Of a DNA stretch of 64,000 nucleotides, positions 48,001 to 58,930 are shown in pieces. Made by a program: the position numbers and the translations under genes. The DNA comes from Blepharisma stoltei. Lineage: Eukaryota > Ciliophora > Heterotrichea > Heterotrichida > Blepharismidae. The notes beneath the pieces were generated by a model, which was given only the letters and a program-made list of their open reading frames with translations, was not told the DNA's origin and ran no database searches. Numbering within the stretch: the stretch's first letter is position 1; the number at the start of each line of letters is the position of its first letter. The DNA lies in assembly GCA_914767885.1 (NCBI GenBank), contig CAJZBQ010000011.1, forward strand, positions 496,001 to 560,000. Direction: 5' to 3'.

Positions 48001-49931
48001 TTTTTGCCTCTACTGGAAATGGAGCTGAGAGTTGGTAAGTGACCTTCCAGCAGCAGTGTCAGCGGTATATTTACCGACCAATCGTAACTTTCCCTGCATG
48101 AAACCAGGAGTTACGTCCTGGGCTTCGGATTTCCATTTTTGCTGAGAGTCGACCTGTAAATTCGACATTTTATTTTTCAAGGTTGGGCAACTCTGCTGGT
48201 ATAGTTAGTGACACTGACTATATGCGGCACGGCGGCGCGACTCACCCAACTACCGGGTAGCAAGTGCAGGCCTTTATTCAACAGGAGAACTCTTTGTAAA
48301 TACGACTGGCTAGCAGGCGAAGGGAGCGATATGGGTGGAGATAATCCTTCGGGAATTACAGCTGGCTTTTCAATAAGTAATATAACGATAACAACAAAAA
48401 TTAATAATCCGCCTGATAAGTTTCTAATACAATATTTTTTGACGATTTTATTGAGGACAAAAGAAAAAAGCCAGGATTTTATTGAAATTTTTCAAAGGAT
48501 TTTTATAGCGCTCAAGGAAAGTCCTGAACTCTGCAGCTGGACTCTAGAAATGCTGTCTGTAGAAAATGTGGTAAAAGAAATGTTTTTATATTGCCCAATG
48601 GTTTTAGTTAGAAGGGCGCTAGTAGGGGTCATAAAAGCATGCTTACAAAATGTAGACGAGGCCGTAATAGAAGATTTCTTTTTAGGATTTATTCAGTTAT
48701 TGCCTTTCGCCCAGAAATCTCAATCGAAATATTTTTCACAGTATCTTGAAGTTATAAAAGAAACAGTGATTCTATCCAATAAATTTATAGAAAACTATGA
48801 TATCCAGAATATAATCACGCTTTATATTTTCCAGAATGATTATAAGCTTCCTGCAAGAAAAGGTTATAATAATAGCGACATCTTTTTAGGGTACGACAAA
48901 TATGAATCTTCTGATGAGACAGTCAAAGATGATACTTTTTATTCAGAATCCAAAGGAACTTCTAAATGCCATGCTATTCATCTTCTTTATTTATTAAGAA
49001 GCTATTTATCACCTCAATATATCAACTTTTTAAAGCAGCCACAAGCGAGGAAAATTCTATTAAAAGAACTTGATAATAAAATTTCTGCGAAATATTTAGG
49101 ACTACTTTTTGCAGAACTCTATAAGGACGATAAAGAATTATCAGTAGACTATATGAAGCAGCTAATGGACAACTATGTTGGCTCTGAGTATTACTATAAA
49201 TCCAGGTTTTTGAGACTTCTGACACGTTTTTTGACAACTGAAGATTCCTTGTATGAGGACAAAATTAACTATTTCTTAGATTTCCATATGAATTATATAG
49301 AATAATTGTCATATTACTTTTATCAGTCTATATCATAAATTATTTTGGCATGCAGAAGTCTGATTATTATTAGCTTTATTACACAAAAATAGTAATAGCC
49401 AACAGAATATATTAAATTTTCTATATAAAAAACAGCAAATACCCAAGCGACACTGAATCAGCTATCAACTATCTCTACAAAATTTTATCAAAAAGTCAAT
49501 ATGCTCGACAAAGTATGCTAAAAGATAAAGAAAACCTCCAATACCTTGACAAATGGATCAACAGCAACATGAAATCTGTCTACTCCATGAAGCCAAGCCA
49601 AAACGGCCAGCCTCTAGATGAATATATTAAGCCTTCATTTAAAGTTCTCCTTGCAAAATTAAAGAGACTAGAAGAAGGATTGTCACCAAATGAAGAAAAC
49701 GAAAGGGATTCTGACGAGGACGCCCTGGATAATAAATTTAAAACCTATGAAAGCATTGAAATTTTAGATCAGACTGGACAAAGCTGGCTAAAAGGAAGGG
49801 TGGAAGCGGCACTTGGAGAAATTATCCTTGTGAAGTATAAGGAGTGGACTGGGAATGAACAGACTGTATGGAAAGATATGCAGAGTGAAGAAATCGTATC
49901 TGCAAGGGATAATGGGAATTTGAAAGCATAG
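42091..49931 (+). CDS. USP9X/USP24-like ubiquitin-specific protease
   Basis: Large deubiquitinase, about 2242 residues after removing 45201-45280, 45339-45367 (29-nt GT-AG), 45483-45834, 47832-48345 and 49303-49439. ATG 42091. Layout: a Tudor-knot-like domain (WCKIGRFIDVKDSMGDWSVAKV), long armadillo/HEAT-like helices, a ubiquitin-like region (about 860-930: HVKSCNSKEFKQVYINQNKTL), then the catalytic domain with GLKNLGCTCYMNSVLQQLF (Cys box) and YTLRGIVIHSGTAESGHYYSYI (His box), zinc-ribbon pair CDHCDAKV, more helices and a second Tudor-knot-like end (ILDQTGQSWLKGRVEAAL..EWTGNEQ). Multiple TGA are Trp. Likely pathway: broad ubiquitin turnover; substrate unknown. Confidence 0.9.
45201..45280. 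other. TA-bounded insert (IES) in USP gene, 80 bp
   Basis: The insert has TAA and TAG. Joining TAA-CT to TACTGAC gives INIFT-TDIFNGRINQGIL in frame. An inner TATCTGAAA repeat suggests alternative ends, but those leave TAA. Confidence 0.5.
45483..45834. mobile_element. MITE-IES in USP gene, 352 bp
   Basis: Flanked by TTA (45482-45484, 45834-45836). Ends CTCCCCCCCCTCCGTGAGTGAAC and its inverse, each repeated once inward. Removal joins SFLL to ISSSISPDYKPED. Confidence 0.9.
47832..48345. mobile_element. GC-rich insert F in USP gene, 514 bp
   Basis: Direct repeat GATAAT (47826-47831, 48340-48345) flanks it. It shows the retroposon-like GC-rich blocks (AGTTACGTCCTGGGCTTCGG and GACATTTTATTTTTCA), but its end layout differs from the other copies. 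Joining gives LTKIDN-PSGITAGFS; the TA within GATAAT permits either route. Confidence 0.6.
49303..49439. other. TA-bounded insert (IES) in USP gene, 137 bp
   Basis: TAA stop immediately after MNYIE; joining at GAATA|CCC gives MNYIEY-PSDTESAINYLY and the long C-terminal frame. Confidence 0.6.
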
Positions 49932-50422
49932 AAAAATCACAGCTTTTAATTTAATATTAATTTGGTGAAGAATTATTTATTTTTGGGGTTTTTAATGAAA
50001 AAATTAGATATATATTTTTTAAAATTAGGGTTTTACTGATAGATATTAATGCTAGACATTCAATTTATATTTATGATAGTCTATAAGCAACGAAGGTATT
50101 AAATTGCTATATTGACTTGCTAGAAATTCTGATGATTAAGCCATTCTAATTACCAATAGTAAGTAAAATGTTTAATCTTGCCAATAAAAATTTAGGTTTC
50201 AAGTTATCTTGGCTATTCATGATACTGGTAAATCCTAAATCTGGCCATTTTAATTTCAAATTGTACCATGATATTTACTAATTTTAAACGATTAAGTTTC
50301 AAAAAGAAATTATACTTAATTATTTTGTATATGAAATCATTATTTTTTACTGTGATTTTTTTAGACTATGCTAATCAAGATTCTAAATAATTAACATATA
50401 GAAGTGGAGATATTATATTATT
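49932..50422. other. AT-rich intergenic region
   Basis: 491 bp between the USP stop and the H1-like stop (convergent genes). No ORF or repeat seen. Confidence 0.5.
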
Positions 50423-51138
50423 TTACTTCTTTCCTCCTTTCTTTCCAGCTGCTTTCTTTCCTGCAGATTTAACGGCTTTTTTTGGTGCGGCTTTCTTAGG
50501 GGCGGCAACTTTTTTTGGGGCTGGCTTTTTGGCTGCTGCTTTCTTACTTCTTATGGTATGCTAAAGTTATATGTTTCTTAGAAGACTAGGTTTTTATCAT
50601 ATGAAAATTTCTTATTCCCTCTCCGTGACTGAAAAAGAAAAATTGTGTTCGCTCATGCAGGGGATTAATTTTTTTTGGAAATTTTTAATATCCATTTTCG
50701 TGAAAATTGAGTAGTAAAATTTATTTTAAATGCAAGCTGTTTAAATTCAAATGAATTAACTAGAAAATATTTTTTTTATAATTAAATAATTTTTGTTCGT
50801 TCACGGAGGTTGTGTTTTTACCCAAAAAATAGGGATTTTTCTAATGGATTTGCTTGCTAAGAAGGGGTGGGAGTTAAAATCAATTATTATTTTTAAATTT
50901 ATAATTTTAAAGATGAGTTAGGGGCTGCTTTAGCTTTTGATGCTTCTGCTTGAGGGGCAGCTGCTGGGGCGGCTTCAGGTGCCTGGGCTACTGGTTTCTC
51001 CTCTGCTTTTGGTTTAGCGGCCTTCTTTGCCTGAGTCTTGGCTGGTGCTTTTTTACCTTCTTGTTTCTTCGTTATAACCTTTTTCGGTGCTACTTTTTTG
51101 CTTGCTGCTGCTTTAGGTGCTGCTTTTGCTTTTGCCAT
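50423..51138 (-). CDS. Histone H1-like Ala/Lys/Pro-rich basic protein
   Basis: 119 residues when a 356-bp insert (50552-50907) is removed: MAKAKAAPKAAASKKVAPKK ... AAPNSSL joined to RSKKAAAKKPAPKKVAAPKK and ending KKGGKK. Typical linker-histone tail composition, no globular winged-helix domain, as in ciliate H1. ATG 51138, stop TAA 50423-50425. The insert holds a MITE (50615-50873, TTA flanks). Several TA joints would fit this repetitive stretch, so the exact join is uncertain. Confidence 0.75.
50615..50873. mobile_element. MITE in the H1-like gene insert
   Basis: TTA at 50612-50614 and 50874-50876. TTCCCTCTCCGTGACTG at one end, GATTTGCTTGCTAAGAAGGGGTGGGAG at the other. Lies inside the larger insert that splits the H1-like frame. 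Confidence 0.7.
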
Positions 51139-52707
51139 ATTAATATTATATACTATACTTGGCTGTTTTTAGCATCAATTTTGCCAAGAATATCTTAAAT
51201 TACTATAGATACCAGCACTATTATCATAATTTTTTAAACTTATTAATAAGCACAGTATAATTCTCATTTGCTATAGAAGCTAAAATCACCATTTTTTCTG
51301 CAATCTTGTATATTATTGGCTGATTGTATTTTGCACGGATACAAGTTTCAGCAAGGCCGATATAGAGTTTTCCCCTAGATACTCCTTTAAGGGCTGTGGA
51401 TTCTGGGCGGAATCCTTGTTGGTGGAATCAACAAGTGAGTTGGTCCGACTAAGTACTGAGTTGGTCGGGCCAACTGAAAGATTCCACCCAGAATCCACAG
51501 TCCTTGCAGGGCTATCTAGGGGAAAACCCTATATTGATAGAGAGAACTAATGTCTTACGCCGTTTAAAGTTTTCATATTTGACTCTATTCATTCCTCTTA
51601 TTTGCAATTTTCAGCGTTTTAAATCATTTCTCCATATTCAAAATTTTAAATTTTTTTTGGCGGAAAGATGAATAAAAAAGAGCGGTTATAAGAGGCCATT
51701 TATCAAGATATTGAATGCTTTTGTTGATTACGATCAAAATTAAAAATTATTCATTATATAGGGCTATGCAGGATCACAACTAGAATTTTAGGCTAATTTT
51801 CTAAATCTAAAAATTTTACGTTGTTGGGAATTTGAAGTCTGATTTGGCTTATTAAATTATGAACTAATAACTCTCCTCTTCGTGAGCGAGCAAATGAATG
51901 GGAAAATTCCTTTTTTGTGGTAAAAACTTACCCTCCGTAAGAAGATAAAAAATTGTTTATTTAAAAAATTGTTTTTGATATATATAAATTTAAAAAAAAA
52001 ATCCCCTTTTTACATCGAGAGGAATAAGTAATTTTTATGAATCATTTTAAAATATTAAAAACCAATTTAAGCTATATCTGAAAATTACTGAAACTGTAGA
52101 AATACTTTGTAAGCAACAATATAAATGTATGGTCTATAAAAATTACCTACTTAGCACTGATCTTTAGTATCATATGCTCAAATCATTACTTTGCAAATCA
52201 TTAGCAAGAAATTCAATCTGATTTTTCAGTTATCAACCCAAAAACTCAATTTCCATCATCAATCTGCATTATTCATTTTTTATATATTTTGCAAGCTCCA
52301 TCTAAAAGCACTGCTTCTGGCCATGCATATGCTACTTACTCTAATTTAAATTGTAAATATCCTATTCCAATTTAAAGAGGAGTTAATTAATATTTAGATA
52401 TTATATTAAATTAAATTAAAAAATAAATTAAATGCAATCTTCATGGCTTTTAATTCTTTTTATGAAGAATTAATTAAAAAATTAATTAAGTTAATGTGAA
52501 AATGCCTAGCTAATATTCTGATTGCACTTTTCCTATTTAAAAAAATTGTGCCTATTTAAAAGGGGTTAAATTGCCCAAAAATGGGAAATTTTATGTTGTT
52601 TTTTTAATTTAAAGGGGGGAAATTACTTAATTAGCTATCGAAATACTAAATCAGCCTAAAAATCTAAAAATTAAATAACTATTAAGTTGCCTAAAAGCTG
52701 ATATAAC
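51139..52707. repeat. Intergenic region with foldback and decayed MITE ends
   Basis: A foldback spans 51361-51533: TATAGAGTTTTCCCCTAGAT and GGAT TCTGGGCGGAATCC pair with 51479-51533. Near 51868 CTCTCCTCTTCGTGAGCGAGC starts a decayed MITE without a clear partner. Near 52375 and 52605 CAATTTAAAGAGGAGTTA and AATTTAAAGGGGGGAAATTA are diverged ends of the second type. No gene is seen. Confidence 0.55.
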
Positions 52708-55305
52708 TTATTTTTTTGGTTTTTTAAGCTCCTGTATGCTCTGCAGCAAATCATAATGAAATTGGTCCACAGTCAACGCCTTTTCTTCATCTGGATACAA
52801 AGGATCTACAAGCCAATCATTTAATGAGTATGTATAGCTCCCAACTTCAATTTTATTCAACAAATTGATAACATGATCAGACCAAAAATTCTCACTAGCG
52901 AAATATTTGCATTTTGACATCATCCATGCCATCTGCACTGCAGAAACTGCTGGGAATGTTTTATTAAATGAAAAATTTTCTTTCCCAGCTGCGTCTGTCT
53001 CTTCTTCTATTTCTTTTTCGTTTTTATATGTCAATTTTTCTTTTCCGTTAAGTCATTTATCAACATAATAAGCTGCGCTTCTAATAAATTGGTTCTCGTT
53101 GGCTTTCCCAAAAGTATAGCAGCATTGGCCAAGAGCGACTGGAGTTAGAAGTCCTATGTTTTTTTCAGCAATTCGCTTTGCATATAATTTGTATAAGTTT
53201 GGAGATCCTTTAGATAGCCTAGCCAAAGAGTAAAGGGATTTTGCCTCAATATTTGGGTACATGTAGTCGACGCAGTTATATAATTTTCTTTCTAGAAATT
53301 CTATTAATTTTGGATCTTGTAATTGGCTGCACTCTGCAACAGCAGCAATAATTCGAGATAGATTTTTGTGTTCGGTTTTAGAAAGCCTTTCTTCTTCCAT
53401 TATCTTGTCGATACCAATGTTAATCAATTCGTTATTAGTAGATCCTTCATAACAAAAAATGGTCAAAATTTTAATAAGATAATGTGTATTAATTGATGGT
53501 CTTTTCAAGTGTACTATTGCTATTTTTTCTAAATTATTCCAAATGTTGTCGTTCTGCATTCCTGAATTCGAATAATCTATTATCAATTCAGTAAAATTTC
53601 TAAATGAAATTTCATCAGTTTTTCTCAATTTTTTAGCCAAAACTTTATCTAAAACCTCCATTTGAGCTTTGTGGATTTTTCTCTTGTGAGCCAAAATAAA
53701 AAGCAATGAAGAGATTTCGTTAATGCTTAGACCTTCAGAATTTTTTTCAAGTAAATTGCTAAGTGATCCTAATAGGCCTGGATTAGTAAACCTATATGTT
53801 TTAAAAGCTTCAAAAATTCTTATGGTATTTATAGTAAATAGTTCATTGTTAGCTTCGCTTAAATATTTATTATATGTTTCTTCAATTAGTGGTTTTAATC
53901 CATTGTCATCATAATTTAATGGAATTATAAAATAAGCAATTTCTATCATATCAGAAAAAGTAATATTTTGATCATTAATCAGATATCTTTTCAGCATATT
54001 ATTCAAGGTTTCAAAGAGTTTTGGGCCACAAAGTTGCTTGCTTGATTCATTTTTAATCAAAAAACTTATAAATTTAGCTAGTAGAGTGCCATTTGTAGTT
54101 TCTAGCTCAGGATGTGTTAAGACTGCTTCAGATAAAGCTTGGAAAAGGGTTGGAGACTGTCCATTATGAGCATTTATTGCTCATAGCAAGTCAGCTAATT
54201 GAGAAATTGACAAAGCTTGAAACTCTTTTATCCCTGTTTCTTCAATAGATTTCAATAAATTGTTAATTAAAACTTGAACATCATATCCTTTAATATGAAG
54301 AATCGCATATTCGTGCATTACATATAATTTGTCCTCAATTTTCATATGACTAATATTCTTACTCCTCCCCCCCAAGATAGAGACATTTTACAAAAATGTC
54401 TCTATTGGAAGGTGGGCTTTTAAAAATTATATAACATAAATTTAAATAAAATCCAAGAATATTATTTTCAAAGTCTATATTCAATCAAAGGGGGGGGTTA
54501 ATGAAAAATTCAATTTTAGCTGCTTGAGGCTTAACTTTCTTAATGAATTCACGCATTATATGGAAAATTTCAATATAAAAATTTATATAAAAACATTTTG
54601 AAAAATGTCTCTATTGGAAGGAGTTTTTTTACCCAAAAAATAGAAATTTTCCATATTTTTCCCAGTAAAACATGTCTCTATCTTGGGGGGGAGTTAGTGA
54701 AGCCTTCAGCTAAAGAAGTCCAAAAATTATTTGTTAGGGCTCTGTTCCTTAATTCCGCGTTCTTTATCATATGTTTCAATATTTCCTTTTGGGTATTCAA
54801 TGGCATTCTTGGTGCCCTCTTTTCAAGTGTCTCAATAAAAGCGTCGAATTCTAATGATTTTCCAAATCTCTGATACAGATCTAAATATCTCAGCTCACTC
54901 CCCCCACTCCGTGAGCGAACACTCACGGAGGGGGCTAATTTTTGTTTTAAAATAAATCTTAATTCACAAAATTTGGAAAGCAAATATTAATTTAATTTAT
55001 AAAATTTATGTTTTTAAAGGGCAATTTGTTTAAAATTAACAGAATTATCTATAGATTTCATGATTTTAATTATCATTTATATATCAATTCATAAAAAATT
55101 GTTGTTCGCTCACGGAGGGTAGTTTTTGGACCAAAAATAGATATTTTTCTAATGGTTTTGTTCGCTCACGGAGGGGGGAGTCAGAAACTTCACGGCAGAT
55201 TGATATAAGCTCTTTGTCTTCAGCAAACCTAGACTTTAATAAAGTTTGGCTAAACGTTTTTGACGTGATAAGATCATTAAATCTACGAGAAAGCCTGAAA
55301 ATCAT
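52708..55305 (-). CDS. Alpha-solenoid protein, possibly mitochondrial
   Basis: 658 residues after removal of MITEs 54360-54694 and 54895-55180. ATG 55305 (MIFRLSRRFNDLITSKTF), a basic amphipathic start that suits mitochondrial import. The rest is helical repeats (e.g. LLEKNSEGLSINEISSLLFIL, FLERKLYNCVDYMYPNIEAKSLYSLARL) resembling octo/heptatricopeptide RNA-binding solenoids of ciliates and apicomplexans; no RAP domain is clear. TGA is Trp at 54178 (DLL-W-AINAH) and 53050 (DK-W-LNGK). Family is only inferred. Confidence 0.7.
54360..54694. mobile_element. MITE-IES with AAGATAGAGACATTTT ends, 335 bp
   Basis: TTA at 54359-54361 and 54694-54696. Ends CTCCTCCCCCCCAAGATAGAGACATTTT and inverse. The core differs from the CCTCCGTGAGTGAAC family although the CTCC start is shared, so it is a sister family. 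Joining gives SLAEGFT-KNISHMKIED. Confidence 0.85.
54895..55180. mobile_element. MITE-IES with TCA/TGA instead of TTA flank, 286 bp
   Basis: Flanks TCA (54895-54897, 55181-55183), that is TGA on the coding strand. Ends CTCCCCCCACTCCGTGAGCGAAC and GTTCGCTCACGGAGGGGGGAG. Joining TCTGA to GCTGAG gives EVSE-LRYLDLYQRFGKSL. There is no TA at either boundary. Confidence 0.85.
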
Positions 55306-55486
55306 TATTTTTGGATGAATATTTAATAATAAAAGGGTAATAAATAGCTAGTTAATTTGGCTTCGCGCCCAATGTACATCGAAGTTCCTAACTCCATATT
55401 TCAGTAATAAGTAATCTTTATTAAGGGTTCCTGCAATTGGAAATTTTAGATGAGCACATAAGGAATTTTGATATTTTTATAGGAAA

Positions 55487-56181
55487 TTAAAAATGATTTT
55501 TATAATAACACCCTGATAAAATTTTGCTGATTACTAGAGAAGGAGTAAGCATAACTTCGATTTCTATAATAACACTTCCTGAAGAAACAGTTTTCAGTGT
55601 TTGTCTAAGGCCGACTTCTTTTGTAAGCGCATCTTGGTTCATAAGTCGAGGTGGCCCGCCAATAAAAAAAGCCATTGCTTCATCTTGCCAAGTCCCTATA
55701 GGTCTTCATGTGGGGCATTCTAATTTAAAATATCCCGGGCTACAAGGTAGCGCGGTAACTCCATAAGATAACAAATCAATTCTCCCAACATCATCTAAAC
55801 GCCACACTCTTATTATACAATATTATTATAACTATTATATTAACACCTAATTTTTTTCTTATAAAAATTAAGGCAGATTCACAAATTTTGATTGCCAATT
55901 TACAAAATTTTGTATATAAACTTAGGCCACCCAAATATCGAATTTGTGGAAAAGTGAAGATCAATAGGATGAGCCCACACGATCAGTTCATCAACACTTG
56001 GATAACTTGTTTGTGTTTGGATTCCTTGTTCTGAACGATTTGGGAGTTCTCTTCATTGGTCGCCATACTCCAAATGAATTTCACAAAAAAGACCAGCACT
56101 GGTATCAAACTGTGTTCCTGCGACTATTTGTCCAATGAAATGGACTTCAGTTTTATAGTCTCCGGGTTCTTTAAAATCCAT
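55487..56181 (-). CDS. B9D2: B9 domain-containing protein 2
   Basis: Ciliary transition-zone (MKS module) protein, 196 residues. VHFIGQIVAG, WAHPIDLHFSTNSIFGWPKF, the ECPTWRPIGTW block and MAFFIGGPPRL match B9D2 throughout. A 104-bp TA-bounded insert (55811-55914) sits between GWPKF and VWRLDDVGRIDL; joining ATA to ATA gives PKFI-RVWRLDD. ATG 56181, stop TAA. Two TGA are Trp (YGDQ-W-REL, CPT-W-RPI). Fits a ciliate. Confidence 0.92.
55811..55914. other. TA-bounded insert (IES) in B9D2, 104 bp
   Basis: Contains several TAA. Removal restores the conserved VWxxDxxGR strand directly after GWPKF. Confidence 0.75.
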
Positions 56182-56269
56182 TTTAAAATTTATTTGATTT
56201 TAATTAAATTAAGTAGCCATATTTCGAAAGAAAAATTATAATAGTCAAGAATTCCTTGTATATTTTATA

Positions 56270-58877
56270 TTATTGAAGCAAAATATCGCTCTTTCTTGAC
56301 ATCGAAAGTTTTTGGTTTAGCTTTTCATTAATTTCTGACCTAAGATTAAAGCTTTGAAATCTTTCAAGCTCATCTTTGTACTTTTTGATAGTCTTTATTA
56401 TATTTGAAGTAAATAGGTTATGGCCTAGGTCTACTCTTCTTAGGTTTGTTTTAATAAAACTCTCTATTAACATCTCAAAAGCATCATCAGTAATTTTATT
56501 ACCATAAAGTGTAATAGACTTTAAAGACATAAAATTCTCCAAACCATTAGAAATTATTTCTGCGCCTTCATCATTTATATTGTTTTCATTTAAGCATAAA
56601 GTTTCTATGCTAGAAAATAATGAGTGGTTTGTAAAAATAAAGGCCAAATCATTTTCGTTTAAATTTGTCCCTGATAGATTAATTTAAGTTAAGTTATTAA
56701 GTATCCAGCCATAAGCGCTCCCGCAGGTGCTGACCATCCGCTCCGTCCCGGCTCCAAAATGGCATCCAAGGACTCCATCTTAGATTTCCGACCTGAATCA
56801 CCTGTCCAGAGGATTAGCTCGCCCTGAGCACAGCCGCTCTTAGATAGCGCCCCGATTGCCCCGATGAGGAAAGACCATGTGGTAGGCAAAACCTGTCTAG
56901 CCCATCTGGCAGTGACAGGAAAAACCTTCGGGGAGAAATAAAACTTCCCTTTTCGGCAAGGCATTCCGAAGCCTGAAGGCCTACTTCCACCGAAGCAGAG
57001 GTCCTACTTTCAACACATCAGGATGGGTCCTACCTGCCATAGGGAGTGCGGTCAACGTCACCATTTTATTTCTTGATAGATTAAGCAATTTTAATTTTTT
57101 CAGCGATTTAAAAGCATGAAAAAAGTTGTAATGAGAAATCGTTGAGAGGTTATTGTAGGATAGATCAAGGCGTCATAAGAATTTCAGTTCTGGCAAAATG
57201 TTGCTTAAAATGCTGATTCCTTCAGCGGTAATGCTATTTTTAGACAAATTTATCGCTTTTAAATTTCGGTTGAATGAAATAGCAGGCTTTAATCCAGAAA
57301 GGCCTTTATCTCTAATTTCATTTCCTTCTAAGTCAATTTTTCGGACAAAATTCAGTTCTTTTAGAGCAGATCCTATAAATTTTGCTCCTTTTGGGCCAAT
57401 TGTATTTTTTGTGAGTAAATCGCTGCCTGGTAGAGCTCAGGTAATAGCCCCATCCTCACCACATATAATATAAAAAATTGCTTTATTTAATATGATGTGT
57501 TGGATTTATTTCTTATTATGCACATGCATGCCATTTTGAATTGGGTATGTGGAAACCAAATATACGTTTCAAAACACAGATTTTAGTGCGGCAAATTCAT
57601 AATTTGAAATTTAATATGAAAATTACGCGTATAACGGCCATAAGAAATCTAGCCAAGGGATTATAGTTAGTATTGCAGAGCATTTATATAAAGAAACATA
57701 GTTAACGCACAGTAATCCAGCTCAATTTACCCTTTAAAAGCGTGCCTAGTTATGCTAAGAGGAATGACACAAGATAGATGAATGGCAATTTGTCGGGAAA
57801 TAAAAAGGAAAAGAAAATTATTCTGACAATAGTTACTCACTAACTTAACCCATTGGCAATATTTTTGGAACCATTATTCATAAGCAAATTATGGAAACAC
57901 TTATTTTAAATTAATAAAGTAATTTAAATACAAGATGCTTGGAATTATTGGATATAGATAATATTATATATCATATGATAATATCCCATATTATATGCTA
58001 TAGAGGTGAGGTAATGGTCTATCAAGGGGGTGGGATCATGATCTCATATGGGTAGGAGGTAGGGTTGGGATCTGTGCTTGACAGCAGCCTCCAAGCTCAA
58101 TTCTTCGCAAGTAACGAAAATTCTTTATTGATAGCTTCAGAAATTTAGCCCCAATTTGTGTGATGCTATTTAATTTGAAATTGAGCGTTTTTATGTTTTT
58201 TACTCTTTCATTAAGAGCGAACAAAAACCATTGGAATCCCTAATTTTACGAAATTAGCTTTCCTTTCGAGCAACAAAATATTTAATACATTAATAATCTT
58301 CAACAATTTGCACCAAAAAAAATTATATTTTATAGATTTTTTAAATATTTACTTATTATAACCCTAATAACATTAATTCCTCTGAAAAACGAACTTAAAA
58401 TCTTGTTCACTCTTAAGTAGTATGATTTAGATATTTTATCGCAGTAGAAATCCACTTTATTCCTTCATCCCCTATATTGTTGCTAGCTATAACTAGCACT
58501 CGAAGTTCTTTTAAATATACAAGGCATTCAGATAATTTTTGTGCTTGTAAAACTCCTATACTATTGTTGCTTAAGTATAGAGCTTCTAGATTAATAAAAG
58601 CTGGAAGTATAAACGTAATGCTTTCGATATCAACCATATTGAGCTCATATCAAATCAGCATCAATTCTTTTTTATTCATTCTCTCGTTTGGATTCAAAGA
58701 AGAATTAAATAGAAGCGATATCGCCTTTGTCATCCTGTGAGATCTTTTAAAAAAATTGATATTTTCAATATTTAAGGCTATGTCCTGACTAATCTCAGGA
58801 TTGTCTAATTTTGTGGTCTTGTCTGGATTATTTTCATACTCAAAAGTGTCGGTTGTTTCTTCTGTCTCAGTTTTCAT
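56270..58877 (-). CDS. Leucine-rich repeat protein with three inserts
   Basis: 445 residues after removal of 58212-58417 (MITE), 57425-58086 (see finding) and 56683-57073 (retroposon, TGATAGATTAA duplication). ATG 58877 (MKTETEETTDTFEYE). LRRs of ribonuclease-inhibitor type run throughout (LEALYLSNNSIG, LRVLVIASNNIGDEG, RKIDLEGNEIRDKG, LKAINLSKNSITAEG, RRLDLSYNNLS, LKLLNLSGTNLNEND). TGA is Trp twice. C-terminus helical (NEKLNQKLSMSRKSD). Function unknown. Confidence 0.75.
56683..57073 (-). mobile_element. SINE-like retroposon copy G in LRR gene
   Basis: 391 bp flanked by TGATAGATTAA (56672-56682, 57074-57084). Tail TTAAGTTAAGTTATTAAG at plus-left, CACCATTTTATTTC at right. Same subfamily as copy D. 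Collapse restores KLLNLSG-TNLNEND. Confidence 0.85.
57429..58090. other. Large insert in LRR gene, 662 bp, with unclear joints
   Basis: Between IELGG and SDLLTKNTIG of the LRR frame. Stops lie within. Direct repeat GCCT (AGGC on the coding strand) can serve as a joint; so can CTA on each side. Neither gives the canonical repeat length. Partial inverted ends CCTCACC..CATATAATAT are visible. Confidence 0.55.
58212..58417. mobile_element. Short, diverged MITE-IES in LRR gene, 206 bp
   Basis: TTAAGAGCGAACAAAAACCATTGG at one end, TTGTTCACTCTTAAG at the other. TA joint gives LNHT-NERVKNIKTLNF. A degenerate member of the GTGAGYGAAC family. Confidence 0.65.
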
Positions 58878-58930
58878 TTAAATTTATAAAAAACTAAATA
58901 AATATAGAAGATTTAGTAAGAAATATTAGT

